Source of the DNA: JAFMKE01 sp037624485
GTDB taxonomy: Bacteria > Bacteroidota > Bacteroidia > Chitinophagales > UBA8649
Direction: 5' to 3'
Assembly: GCA_037624485.1 (NCBI GenBank)
Contig: JASJJC010000021.1
Coordinates: forward strand, 124,001 to 188,000
DNA: 64,000 nucleotides
The notes under the pieces are model-generated. The model searched no databases, had not been told where the DNA came from, and saw only the letters and a list, made by a program, of their open reading frames with translations. The translations under genes were made by a program, and so were the position numbers. Below, one piece after another: positions 45,826-54,047 of the stretch. Every line of letters begins with the position of its first letter. Position 1 is the first letter of the stretch.

Positions 45826-46686
45826 TCAAATCAAGTCTGCTTGATACAAAAATTGCTTGGTTATCCAAAGCATTGGGTAAACCATTACGATCAGCCCATC
45901 TAGACCGAAGGTGTAAAAGTATTCTGAGGCATCCCTTTTCAAAGTACATATAAGCTTAACTCCAACAAGAAATAAAGGTAGGAGGATTATACTCAAATAG
46001 GAATAAAACATTAAGCAAACAAATGCTAACAATAGATGAACGAGCGAGATGAATTTGGTTCCTGTTAAACCAAACAACATCGGCAAAGTTGTTAAATGAG
46101 GGTTTTGCCGATCAGCATTCCAATCTCGAATATCAAAGGGTATTGTTAAACCTAGAATAAAAAAGAAAACTCCACTGCATAGCAGTAATAATTGAAGCCA
46201 AGGCAAATGCTTATAATTATCAATTAAGGGGATTCCTAAAACAAAAACTACCCATACCATTGCGACAATTTGAGTTTTAAGAAACCAAAACGACCTTAGA
46301 TTATAACGCTCAAAACCTGTATATACTAAAGATAAAGTTATTACACCTAATAAAATAAGTAATTGAAAAAACGAAACTTCACTTAAACCATAAATAAATC
46401 CTAGACTAGCTATAAATAAGCACCCATATATAAACGTTTTATGCTGCTTTAGCCAGGCATTAAAAATACTTGTATTTCCTTCTGCATTGAGCCCTTTAAG
46501 CTTTAAAAAATTATAGCCGATAAACGATGCAGTAAAAATAAGTACGCCTTCAGTAAAAATTGGCGAAATACCTACACCAAGGCAAACGGATAAGTATAGG
46601 CTTAAGGCCGCAAGACTAATCCAGGTATTCGAAAAAACAATAGCATCTGTAATTGGTTTTAAACTATTCCAATAATTAGATGCCAT
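45826..46686 (-). CDS. UbiA-like polytopic membrane protein
   Basis: 286 residues with about eight hydrophobic segments. The loop DIRDWNADRQNPHLTTLP matches the second Asp-rich motif of UbiA prenyltransferases, which transfer isoprenoid chains to aromatic acceptors. The first motif (NxxxDxxxD) is not obvious: the corresponding region reads SFIGYNFLKLKG. It may therefore bind a prenyl substrate differently or lack transferase activity. It is not a clear MenA. It lies between bioB and the M42 peptidase gene, with gaps on both sides. Confidence 0.72.
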   Translation of the reverse strand: MASNYWNSLKPITDAIVFSNTWISLAALSLYLSVCLGVGISPIFTEGVLIFTASFIGYNFLKLKGLNAEGNTSIFNAWLKQHKTFIYGCLFIASLGFIYGLSEVSFFQLLILLGVITLSLVYTGFERYNLRSFWFLKTQIVAMVWVVFVLGIPLIDNYKHLPWLQLLLLCSGVFFFILGLTIPFDIRDWNADRQNPHLTTLPMLFGLTGTKFISLVHLLLAFVCLMFYSYLSIILLPLFLVGVKLICTLKRDASEYFYTFGLDGLIVMVYPMLWITKQFLYQADLI

Positions 46687-46741
46687 TTTAAGATTATAAA
46701 TTAATAAGAGCTTTGCGCTCTTTAATCATTTCAGGAAAACC

Positions 46742-47824
46742 CTAATCCAAATACTTAAAGTTAAAGTCTGGAGTCAATTTTAGTAAAGTTTCATAGATTA
46801 GTTTAGCAGCATTTTCCATGTCCGCCAATTCGACCATTTCGACAGTGGTATGCATGTATCGCAAAGGAAATGATATCAATGCACTTGGGACACCTCCATT
46901 GGAATATGCAAATGCATCGGTATCTGTTCCCGTAGCTCTTGATGCGGCATCTCTTTGGAAAGGTATTTTCTTAGCCTCTGCAGTATCAATAATTAGATCT
47001 AATAATTTGTTATGAACAGCTGGTCCGTATGTAAGAATAGGCCCTCTCCCGCATTTAAAATCTCCTTCGGTTTTCTTATTAATCATTGGTGTAGATGTGT
47101 CATGCGCCACATCGGTAACAATAGCAACATTTGGCTTAATGGTTTGCGTAATCATTTCCGCGCCACGTAAACCAACTTCTTCTTGTACTGCATTCACAAT
47201 GTAAAGTCCAAAAGGCAATTTCTTTTTATTTTCTTTTAACATCTTAGCCACCAATGCAATAACCACCCCGCCAGCTCTATTATCTAAAGCGCGACCAACA
47301 GCATATTTTTTATTTAAGATCATGAATTCATCTTGGTAAGTTATTACGCTGCCAACATGAATCCCCATTTCAAGTACTTCTTTTTTAGAAGTTGCTCCAC
47401 AATCTAAAAAGATTGAATCCGCTTTTAAATCGGGATCTTTGCCACCTCTTCTTGTATGAATTGCTGGCCATCCAAAGACTGCTTGAACAAAGCCTTTCTT
47501 AGTATGAATATTTACTTTCTTTGAAGGAGCAATCATGTGGTCAGAACCACCATTTCTCTTTACATAAATAAAGCCATCATCCGTTATATAACTAACGTAC
47601 CATGATATCTCATCAGCATGCGCTTCAATAACTACTTTAAATTCGGCTTCTGGATTAATTACACCGTAAACCGTACCGTAGTTATCCACTTGATGCGTAT
47701 CAATATATTTACTGATGAAATCTAACCAAATTTTTTGCCCATTCCACTCATATCCTGTGGGTGCTGCATTGTTAATATACTTCTCAAAAAAAGCTAGTTC
47801 ACTTTTGCCAAACATCTTTGCCAT
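46742..47824 (-). CDS. M42-family metallopeptidase
   Basis: 360 residues. Dinuclear-metal aminopeptidase of the M42 (glutamyl aminopeptidase/PepA, formerly endoglucanase-like) type. Metal ligands and catalytic residues are visible in IEAHADEI (His), GRALDNRAGG (bridging Asp), VQEEVGLRGA (catalytic and metal Glu), VTDVAHD (Asp) and RYMHTTVEM (His). It forms large cytosolic tetrahedral complexes that trim peptides. The start could also be the ATG three codons later (MFGKSELAFFE), which is closer to family N-termini. Confidence 0.93.
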   Translation of the reverse strand: MAKMFGKSELAFFEKYINNAAPTGYEWNGQKIWLDFISKYIDTHQVDNYGTVYGVINPEAEFKVVIEAHADEISWYVSYITDDGFIYVKRNGGSDHMIAPSKKVNIHTKKGFVQAVFGWPAIHTRRGGKDPDLKADSIFLDCGATSKKEVLEMGIHVGSVITYQDEFMILNKKYAVGRALDNRAGGVVIALVAKMLKENKKKLPFGLYIVNAVQEEVGLRGAEMITQTIKPNVAIVTDVAHDTSTPMINKKTEGDFKCGRGPILTYGPAVHNKLLDLIIDTAEAKKIPFQRDAASRATGTDTDAFAYSNGGVPSALISFPLRYMHTTVEMVELADMENAAKLIYETLLKLTPDFNFKYLD

Positions 47825-47880
47825 ATTTCCATTAATTTTGATATTGCCTCGAAGATAAGAAAAACCTATGTGTCAATCGA

Positions 47881-48036
47881 CTAAAACTTCGGGCACTTTT
47901 TGCAAGGCTTGTCTTTTTTCTTGTATTTCTTGCAACACTTATTTTTTTTCTTGGAGCAGTTGTTGTAGCTATCCATTGCCTTTGGAAGAGTTTCCAAGAG
48001 TTCTAAACTACTTAGGGTGGTGTCAAATTCAGTCAA
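47881..48036 (-). CDS. 51-residue Cys/Lys-rich microprotein
   Basis: A short minus-strand frame between pabB and the M42 peptidase gene. Starting at TTG 48036, it reads MTEFDTTLSSLELLETLPKA and then turns into a basic, cysteine-rich tail: NCSKKKNKCCKK, KKDKPC and KKCPKF, then TAG. Six cysteines and about 17 lysines lie in the last 28 residues. An exact -7 element (TATATTTG) ends 17 bases before the TTG. The tail could bind metal or nucleic acid. I believe similar small proteins exist in flavobacteria but cannot name a family. The opposite-strand frame here is a shadow. Confidence 0.6.
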   Translation of the reverse strand: MTEFDTTLSSLELLETLPKAMDSYNNCSKKKNKCCKKYKKKDKPCKKCPKF

Positions 48037-48053
48037 TTGATTCTTATTTAGAA

Positions 48054-48061
48054 CAAATATA
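48054..48061 (-). promoter_or_regulatory. -7 promoter element TATATTTG for the Cys/Lys-rich microprotein
   Basis: Exact TAnnTTTG match on the minus strand just after the pabB stop. Initiation would fall near 48048, giving a leader of about ten bases. Confidence 0.55.
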
Positions 48062-48076
48062 AATAAGCTTTTTGGA

Positions 48077-49360
48077 TTATCCTAAATATTTTAATACAGA
48101 ATTTGCCTTTACTAAAGTTTCTTCCCATTCCTTTTCAGGAATTGCATCATAGGTTATCGCACCACCCACTTGCAATGATAAATAGCCTTTTTTTTGATTA
48201 AAAACTAAAGTTCGAATCAAGACATTAAAATCATATGTCAAATCTGGCTTAATGTAACCCAATGCACCAGAATAAACCCCTCGTTTGACTTGTTCATATT
48301 CCTCTATTAAGTTCATAGCCATTACCTTAGGTGCTCCGGTCATGCTGCCCATCGGATAAGCATTTTTTAGTGCTTGTAAAGGATGGATATCTTTTTTCAA
48401 ATGGGCACTTACAGTAGAAATCATTTGGATGATATTTTCAAACTCATACACACCAAAAAGTTCATCAACATTAACAGTGCCGGGTATAGCGCTTTTTGCA
48501 AAATCATTTCGCACCAAGTCTACAATCATAACATTTTCAGCACGTTCTTTTTCATCATTAAATAACGCAATTTTCCTCTTTTCATTCTCTTGATAATTGT
48601 TTCCTTTTTTTAAAGTTCCCTTTATGGGTTGAGAAATGATTTTACCATTTTCATGCTTCATAAATCGTTCAGGAGAAAAACTTAAGACATGATGATCTTC
48701 CATTTTAAGATAAGCAGAGAAGGGGGCTTTCGCATTTTCGTTAATTCTTAAAAAGGCTGCTAAACTATTGAAGCTTTGGGTATAGGCATAAAGCTCTCTA
48801 CAGAAGTTCAATTCATAGACAGTGCCTTCTAGAATATTATTTTTTATAGTTTTAAGATGCTGGATATACGCTTCTTTGGTCATTCGACTTTTCCATTTCA
48901 ATACAGTGGTATGCTCAGGAGAGTCTGTCAAAACCATTGAATTAATCTGATCCATCAGTTGAATAGATTCAAGCGTGCTTCTATTTATCGTACAACTGCC
49001 ATCGCTTATATGAAAGGTATAACGTGGCTCGAAAAAATACGTACTCGGCATTTCTAGATAGTCTGGATTTTTTGAATGCAGCTGTTCAAGCTCATTTTTT
49101 AAATCATATGCAAGGTAACCATAGATACTTTCGGATGAGGTTTGCTGAAATTCTTCAAGCTGCTTGAACTGAAGCTCTTCATTCGTTAAGGAAAGTTCTC
49201 GAACTTTGTCGACTCCAACAGTAAACTCCAAAGAAGAAGATAAGTGACTTGCCTCATTGTTATCGAGGCATATAAAAACTGTAAATTGATTGGCCCAATG
49301 CAACAGTTTCCTCTTAAACAGGGAAACATCACCAATTGAAAAACTGCTTTGCTCGACCAT
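48077..49360 (-). CDS. pabB: Aminodeoxychorismate synthase component I
   Basis: 427 residues. Makes 4-amino-4-deoxychorismate from chorismate and ammonia for folate. The chorismate-binding core is clear: LSFSPERFMKHENGKIISQPIKGT, VMIVDLVRNDF, the PMGSMTGAPK catalytic block and LQVGGAITYDA. An N-terminal domain of about 140 residues resembles the anthranilate synthase component I tryptophan-site fold, without an evident feedback motif. No glutaminase partner (pabA) is adjacent. It follows purA by 5 bp. Confidence 0.9.
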   Translation of the reverse strand: MVEQSSFSIGDVSLFKRKLLHWANQFTVFICLDNNEASHLSSSLEFTVGVDKVRELSLTNEELQFKQLEEFQQTSSESIYGYLAYDLKNELEQLHSKNPDYLEMPSTYFFEPRYTFHISDGSCTINRSTLESIQLMDQINSMVLTDSPEHTTVLKWKSRMTKEAYIQHLKTIKNNILEGTVYELNFCRELYAYTQSFNSLAAFLRINENAKAPFSAYLKMEDHHVLSFSPERFMKHENGKIISQPIKGTLKKGNNYQENEKRKIALFNDEKERAENVMIVDLVRNDFAKSAIPGTVNVDELFGVYEFENIIQMISTVSAHLKKDIHPLQALKNAYPMGSMTGAPKVMAMNLIEEYEQVKRGVYSGALGYIKPDLTYDFNVLIRTLVFNQKKGYLSLQVGGAITYDAIPEKEWEETLVKANSVLKYLG

Positions 49361-49365
49361 TAAGT

Positions 49366-50640
49366 CTAAACTAAGGCACTTTGTTTAATGAGCAACTTTT
49401 CTCTTTCTGGTCCTGTTGAAATCATACTTACTGGAACAGCTAAGTAATTTTCCATATAGCTCACAAAATCTTGTAAATTAGCAGGTAAGTTATGATAACC
49501 TATACCCTCTAAATCTGACTCCCAACCATTGAACGATTTGTAATTGCAGTTGATACTATCTGTTACTTCAAACGGAAGCTCTTTAGTGTTTTTTCCATTC
49601 ACGGTGTATGAATCACAAGCTTTTATTTCACTGAACTCATTAAGGACATCAGCCTTAGTTAAGGCAATTTGAGTCACTCCATTGAGGAATGATGCGTAAC
49701 GTAAAGCCACTAAATCAACCCAACCACATCTTCTTGGCCTTCCAGTGGTTGCACCGAACTCAAATCCAGCTTTTCGAATACGCTCACCTACATCATCATG
49801 CAATTCAGAAGGAAAAGGTCCACTACCAACACGAGTACAGTATGCCTTTGTAATACCAATAACCTCTTTAATTTTATTTGGGGCAACACCTAATCCGTTG
49901 CATGCTCCTGACGTTATTGTATTCGAAGATGTTACAAATGGATAAGTTCCAAAATCAATATCAAGCATCGAACCTTGAGCTCCTTCAGCTAATATTTTTT
50001 TATTGTTTAACAGCGCATTATTTACATAATACTCTCCTGATAATATAGTAAAACGCTTCAACTCTTCAATGCTTGCAAACCATTCTTTTTCTTCTTCTTC
50101 GATATCAAATTCAAAATTATGCATACCAATGATTTGCAGATGTTTTTCTTTCAATTTTTGATATTTCGCTTTAAAATCCGGCGTTAGTATATCTCCTACT
50201 CTCAAACCATTTCTTCCGGTCTTATCCATGTAAGTTGGCCCTATACCTCTCAGCGTAGAACCGATTTTCGCCTTTCCTTTCGCTGCTTCAGAAGCTGCAT
50301 CAAGTACTTTATGAGTCGGTAAGATTAGGTGTGCTTTTTCAGCAATTAATAGATATTTTTCAATATTTACGCCCCAAGATTTCACTTGTTCGATTTCCTT
50401 ACATAAGGTAATTGGATTAATCACCACGCCGTTACCGATGAGATTATACGTATTATCGTGCAAGATTCCTGAGGGGATTGTATGCAAAACAATTTTCTCA
50501 TTATTTACTACAAGCGTATGACCCGCATTAGGTCCACCCTGAAAACGAGCGATGACATCATATTTAGGTGCTAGATGATCGACAATTTTTCCCTTGCCTT
50601 CATCTCCCCATTGCATTCCAATTAAAACATCTACATTCAT
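49366..50640 (-). CDS. purA: Adenylosuccinate synthetase
   Basis: 424 residues. GTP-dependent joining of IMP and aspartate in AMP synthesis. The N-terminal P-loop-like motif is MQWGDEGKGKIVD, with catalytic Asp and the His in GPNAGHT; STLRGIGPTY and the GRPRRCGWVDLVALRY block complete the active site. Full length. It begins 13 bp after the STAS gene. Confidence 0.97.
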   Translation of the reverse strand: MNVDVLIGMQWGDEGKGKIVDHLAPKYDVIARFQGGPNAGHTLVVNNEKIVLHTIPSGILHDNTYNLIGNGVVINPITLCKEIEQVKSWGVNIEKYLLIAEKAHLILPTHKVLDAASEAAKGKAKIGSTLRGIGPTYMDKTGRNGLRVGDILTPDFKAKYQKLKEKHLQIIGMHNFEFDIEEEEKEWFASIEELKRFTILSGEYYVNNALLNNKKILAEGAQGSMLDIDFGTYPFVTSSNTITSGACNGLGVAPNKIKEVIGITKAYCTRVGSGPFPSELHDDVGERIRKAGFEFGATTGRPRRCGWVDLVALRYASFLNGVTQIALTKADVLNEFSEIKACDSYTVNGKNTKELPFEVTDSINCNYKSFNGWESDLEGIGYHNLPANLQDFVSYMENYLAVPVSMISTGPEREKLLIKQSALV

Positions 50641-50653
50641 AAGGTTTTTTTTA

Positions 50654-50989
50654 TTAAAGTGAAGCTATAGCCTCTTCTTTAGTTGCGGCTTGTGGAAACA
50701 CATCCGTCAATTTTGTGATTGCTAATAAATTACTTAATTGTTCTGGAATAGAAACTATAACCATATCTCCTCCGGCGTTCTTACTCTTAGTAAGAATATT
50801 AATTAGCACAGATAATCCTGTACTATTGATAAATTTCATTTTAGATAACTCAAGCACAAATTGATTACTATCATTAGCCAAACTTATGTCTACCGCTTCT
50901 AGAATAGGACTGGCATCTTTTTCACCCAGTAGGTTGCCGCTTAATTCTAAAATAGTTATCTTATTTTCAATTATTCTACTAATTTCCAT
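50654..50989 (-). CDS. STAS-domain protein (anti-sigma-factor-antagonist type)
   Basis: 111 residues forming a single STAS domain: KITILELSGNLLGEKDA, then KFINSTGLSVLINIL with the likely phosphorylated Ser at S56. Such proteins act in partner-switching with a serine kinase/anti-sigma factor. No kinase or PP2C phosphatase is nearby, so the circuit is split or the protein works differently. Its ATG lies inside the end of the Fur-family gene (11-bp overlap), indicating translational coupling. Confidence 0.85.
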   Translation of the reverse strand: MEISRIIENKITILELSGNLLGEKDASPILEAVDISLANDSNQFVLELSKMKFINSTGLSVLINILTKSKNAGGDMVIVSIPEQLSNLLAITKLTDVFPQAATKEEAIASL

Positions 50990-51461
50990 TTTGTGAAATT
51001 TTATTTTTCTTATTTAATTGGCAACCACTGCAATATCCGAATAAATTTAGGGAATGGTGTGTGATTTCAAAGTCAAGTAAGCCTCCCATCAAATTTTTAA
51101 TTTGTTGTATTCTTGGATCGCAAAACTCTACAACCTTGCCACATTTAGCACAAATAATGTGATCGTGTTGTTTATACCCATAAGACTTTTCGTACTGAGC
51201 TAAGTTCTTGCCAAATTGATGTTTGCGTATCAAATCACAAGAATTTAAGAGATCTAGGGTATTATATACCGTTGCTCTACTCACGTTAAAATTTTTATTT
51301 TTGATATCAATGTATAATGTTTCTGCCTCAAAATGATCTTCTCTTGAATAGATCTCTTGTAAGATAGCGAAACGTTCAGATGTTTTACGCAACCCGTTCT
51401 TTTCCAAATATGTTGAAAAAATATCTTTAACAGCTTCTATGGTATCTGTATTTGCAAGCAC
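50979..51461 (-). CDS. Fur-family transcriptional regulator
   Basis: 160 residues starting with GTG. The winged-helix N-terminal domain (RKTSERFAILQEIYSR, VSRATVYNTLDLL) is followed by a metal-binding dimerisation domain with HDHIICAKCGKVVEFCD and a C-terminal CSGC pair, so a structural zinc site of four cysteines is present. Whether it is Fur, PerR or Zur cannot be settled by eye. The -7 element ends four bases before the GTG, implying a leaderless mRNA. Confidence 0.9.
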   Translation of the reverse strand: MLANTDTIEAVKDIFSTYLEKNGLRKTSERFAILQEIYSREDHFEAETLYIDIKNKNFNVSRATVYNTLDLLNSCDLIRKHQFGKNLAQYEKSYGYKQHDHIICAKCGKVVEFCDPRIQQIKNLMGGLLDFEITHHSLNLFGYCSGCQLNKKNKISQNGN

Positions 51462-51465
51462 GTGA

Positions 51466-51473
51466 CAAATTTA
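51466..51473 (-). promoter_or_regulatory. -7 promoter element TAAATTTG for the Fur-family gene
   Basis: Exact TAnnTTTG match on the minus strand, ending four bases before the GTG at 51461. It is the tightest promoter-start spacing in the window. Confidence 0.6.
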
Positions 51474-51511
51474 AAGGTTTTTATAAAGTATGTTACTAAA
51501 AGTACTAACAT

Positions 51512-53752
51512 TTATACACTTTGATCCTCTTCTACTTCAAATCGGGTAATGGAGACGAGTCCTTCAATAGCTTTCATTTGATTGATTACAATTTCTAACT
51601 GCTCACTATCTGTAACGTATAACATTATTTTCCCTTCATATATTCCATCTTTACTTTCGAAGGAAATCGATTTCATATTAATGTGTAAGTTGTTCGTAAT
51701 TATTTCAGACACCTGGCTAATAACGCCCATAGTATCAATGCCATTAAGCTTTAGACCCGAGAGAAAGGCGACATCTCTTTGATTATTCCATTTTGTTTTG
51801 ACAACTCTATAACTATACTTAGACATCAATTGTACCGAATTAGGACAGGTCGTTCGATGAATCTTAATTCCATCGTTTATTGTAATAAAGCCAAATACAT
51901 CATCCCCTGGTATAGGATTACAGCATGGTGCAAAAGAATAATCCAATTGATCGGAACTTTGCCCCATAATAATCAGCTCAGCATTCTTAGACAGCGTTTT
52001 AGCAATGGTTTCTTGGAAATCATCCTTCTTTGCTTGAACTTTGGGTCGATTAGCTTTAACTATACCATGAACAACTTCAAGATTTTTTAAGTCCCCAAAC
52101 TTTATTTTATTTTTGGAAATCGCTACAAACAAATCTAATGGGGATGTAAGTTTGAAGTAATTGCTGATCGTCCAAAAATTCTCATCTACAGCATTAATTT
52201 TAAGCTGCTTAAACTTTCTTACTAAAATTTGTTTACCATCTTCCGCAGTGAAACGCAACTCTTCGTTTATGGCTTTTTTTACGGCATTTTTAGCTTTCCC
52301 TGTTACCACGAAACTTAACCAGTCTTCATTTGGTTTTTGCTTTTTAGAAGTTAAAATCTCAATTTGATCGCCCGTTTTCAAGACATAACTTAAAGGCACT
52401 AGCTTTTGGTTAACCTTCGCTCCGATGCACTTATTTCCGATATCGGAGTGAACATCATAGGCAAAATCGAGTGCAGTGGCATCTCTTCTTAAACGTTTAA
52501 GATCGCCCTTTGGAGTAAAAACAAATATTTCTGAGCTGAATAAATTCATCTTGAAGTTGTTGACCATCTCCAAGGCATTTTGCTCTTTATCGTTCAATAA
52601 GGATTGAATACTAGCCAACCATTGATCTACTCCATCATCAGAATTTACGGTTCCACCTTCTTTGTATTTCCAATGGGCAGCAACTCCTTTTTCAGCAATC
52701 TCATGCATTCTCTTCGAACGTATCTGAACTTCAACCCACTTGCCTTTAAGCCCAACAACAGTTGTGTGAAGTGCTTCATAACCATTTGACTTTGGATTGG
52801 AGATCCAATCCCTTAATCGTTTAGGGTTGGGTCTGTATAAATCTGAAATTATCGAATAAACATTCCAACAATCACTTTTCTCCTTTGCATCCGGACTATC
52901 GACTATTATTCGAATAGCGAACAAGTCATATACTTCTTCAAAGCTAACTCCTTGCTTTTTCATTTTACTCCATATAGAATGTATAGACTTAGAGCGACCA
53001 TAAATTTCTAGATTTAACTTTTTCTTAGTAAATAAATCACTTAAGGGAGTAATGAAATTATTAATATATCTGTTTCTTGAGCGTTTAGTTTCATTCAACT
53101 TTTTCGCTATAAACTTATACATTTCAGGTTCCCGATATTTCATGGATAAGTCTTCTAACTCAGATTTAACCTTGTACAATCCCATTCTATGTGCAATAGG
53201 CGCATACAAGAAATCAGTTTCAGAAGCTATTTTTAATTGCTTGTCTCTAGGCATACTGCACAATGTTCGCATATTATGCAATCTATCTGCTAGCTTAATT
53301 AAGATGACCCGGATGTCATCCGTAAGTGTCAATAAAAGTTTCCTAAAATTTTCTGCCTGAATGGAACTATTTAAATCAAAAACACCAGAAATTTTTGTAA
53401 GTCCATTAATGATTTTAGCCGTATTCTTATCAAATGCATTTTCAACGTCCTCTAAAGTTAGCTCGGTGTCTTCTATTGTATCATGGAGAAGCGCACAAAC
53501 TATTGAAGTCGTTTCTAATCCAATTTCTTCACTCACAATGCGCGCGACTGCTAAGGGATGGAAAATGTATGGTTCACCTGATTTCCGACGCATACCAGCA
53601 TGATATTCAATCGCCATTTCAAAAGCTTGACGAATACGTTCTCTATCTCTTTTTCGGAGATTGAACTGAACATTTCCTAAAAGCCGTCGATACTCTTTTA
53701 AAATTTCCTTTTTCTCTAATGGACTTAGTGTTATATCTTTAGTTTCTAACAT
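51512..53752 (-). CDS. Bifunctional (p)ppGpp synthetase/hydrolase (Rel/SpoT)
   Basis: 746 residues. The N-terminal HD hydrolase domain keeps H51-H65 and the HDTIED metal motif (90-95), so hydrolysis should be active. The synthetase domain includes EVYDLFAIRIIV, NPKSNGYEALHTTV and VEVQIRSKRMHEIAEKG. TGS (FTPKGDLKRLRRDATALDFAYDVHSD), a zinc-finger-like CCNPIPGD and a C-terminal ACT domain follow. This is the standard long RelA/SpoT homologue that sets alarmone levels. It is transcribed divergently from the tRNA-Leu/tig region. Confidence 0.95.
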   Translation of the reverse strand: MLETKDITLSPLEKKEILKEYRRLLGNVQFNLRKRDRERIRQAFEMAIEYHAGMRRKSGEPYIFHPLAVARIVSEEIGLETTSIVCALLHDTIEDTELTLEDVENAFDKNTAKIINGLTKISGVFDLNSSIQAENFRKLLLTLTDDIRVILIKLADRLHNMRTLCSMPRDKQLKIASETDFLYAPIAHRMGLYKVKSELEDLSMKYREPEMYKFIAKKLNETKRSRNRYINNFITPLSDLFTKKKLNLEIYGRSKSIHSIWSKMKKQGVSFEEVYDLFAIRIIVDSPDAKEKSDCWNVYSIISDLYRPNPKRLRDWISNPKSNGYEALHTTVVGLKGKWVEVQIRSKRMHEIAEKGVAAHWKYKEGGTVNSDDGVDQWLASIQSLLNDKEQNALEMVNNFKMNLFSSEIFVFTPKGDLKRLRRDATALDFAYDVHSDIGNKCIGAKVNQKLVPLSYVLKTGDQIEILTSKKQKPNEDWLSFVVTGKAKNAVKKAINEELRFTAEDGKQILVRKFKQLKINAVDENFWTISNYFKLTSPLDLFVAISKNKIKFGDLKNLEVVHGIVKANRPKVQAKKDDFQETIAKTLSKNAELIIMGQSSDQLDYSFAPCCNPIPGDDVFGFITINDGIKIHRTTCPNSVQLMSKYSYRVVKTKWNNQRDVAFLSGLKLNGIDTMGVISQVSEIITNNLHINMKSISFESKDGIYEGKIMLYVTDSEQLEIVINQMKAIEGLVSITRFEVEEDQSV

Positions 53753-53877
53753 TTTAATACTTAATCGCTACTTATTGCTAATCTACTAAATATTGCTCAA
53801 CTCAATGTTGCTTTTTTTAGAATTCGAAAAAAAAAGAAAGAAAAGATGATTTATTATACTTAAAATCAAATAAATAT

Positions 53878-53885
53878 TATCTTTG
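53878..53885 (+). promoter_or_regulatory. -7 promoter element TATCTTTG for tRNA-Leu
   Basis: Exact TAnnTTTG match 31 bases before the mature tRNA 5' end. An A-rich tract lies about 30 bases further upstream. Confidence 0.5.
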
Positions 53886-53916
53886 CACCCGCTTTAGAAG
53901 CGAAGTTCATTTACAT

Positions 53917-53998
53917 GCGGGTATGGTGGAATTGGTAGACACGCTAGATTTAGGATCTAGTGCCGCAAGGCGTGGGGGTTCGACTCCCTTTACCCGCA
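53917..53998 (+). tRNA. tRNA-Leu (anticodon TAG)
   Basis: 82 bases with the acceptor stem GCGGGTA / TACCCGC and discriminator A. The anticodon stem CTAGA/TCTAG holds loop TTTAGGA, giving anticodon TAG (CUN codons). A long variable arm (TGCCGCAAGGCG) marks it as class II. The T loop is TTCGACT. CCA is not encoded. Confidence 0.96.
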
Positions 53999-54047
53999 CT
54001 CTTATAAATAAACGCTCACGAATTATTCTTAATTAAAATTACTATCT

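Noticed and set aside
47868..48062. Plus-strand 64-codon frame rich in Cys, Ser and Phe
   Set aside because: It is the antisense image of the Cys/Lys-rich minus-strand frame, which has the promoter element and the more plausible composition.
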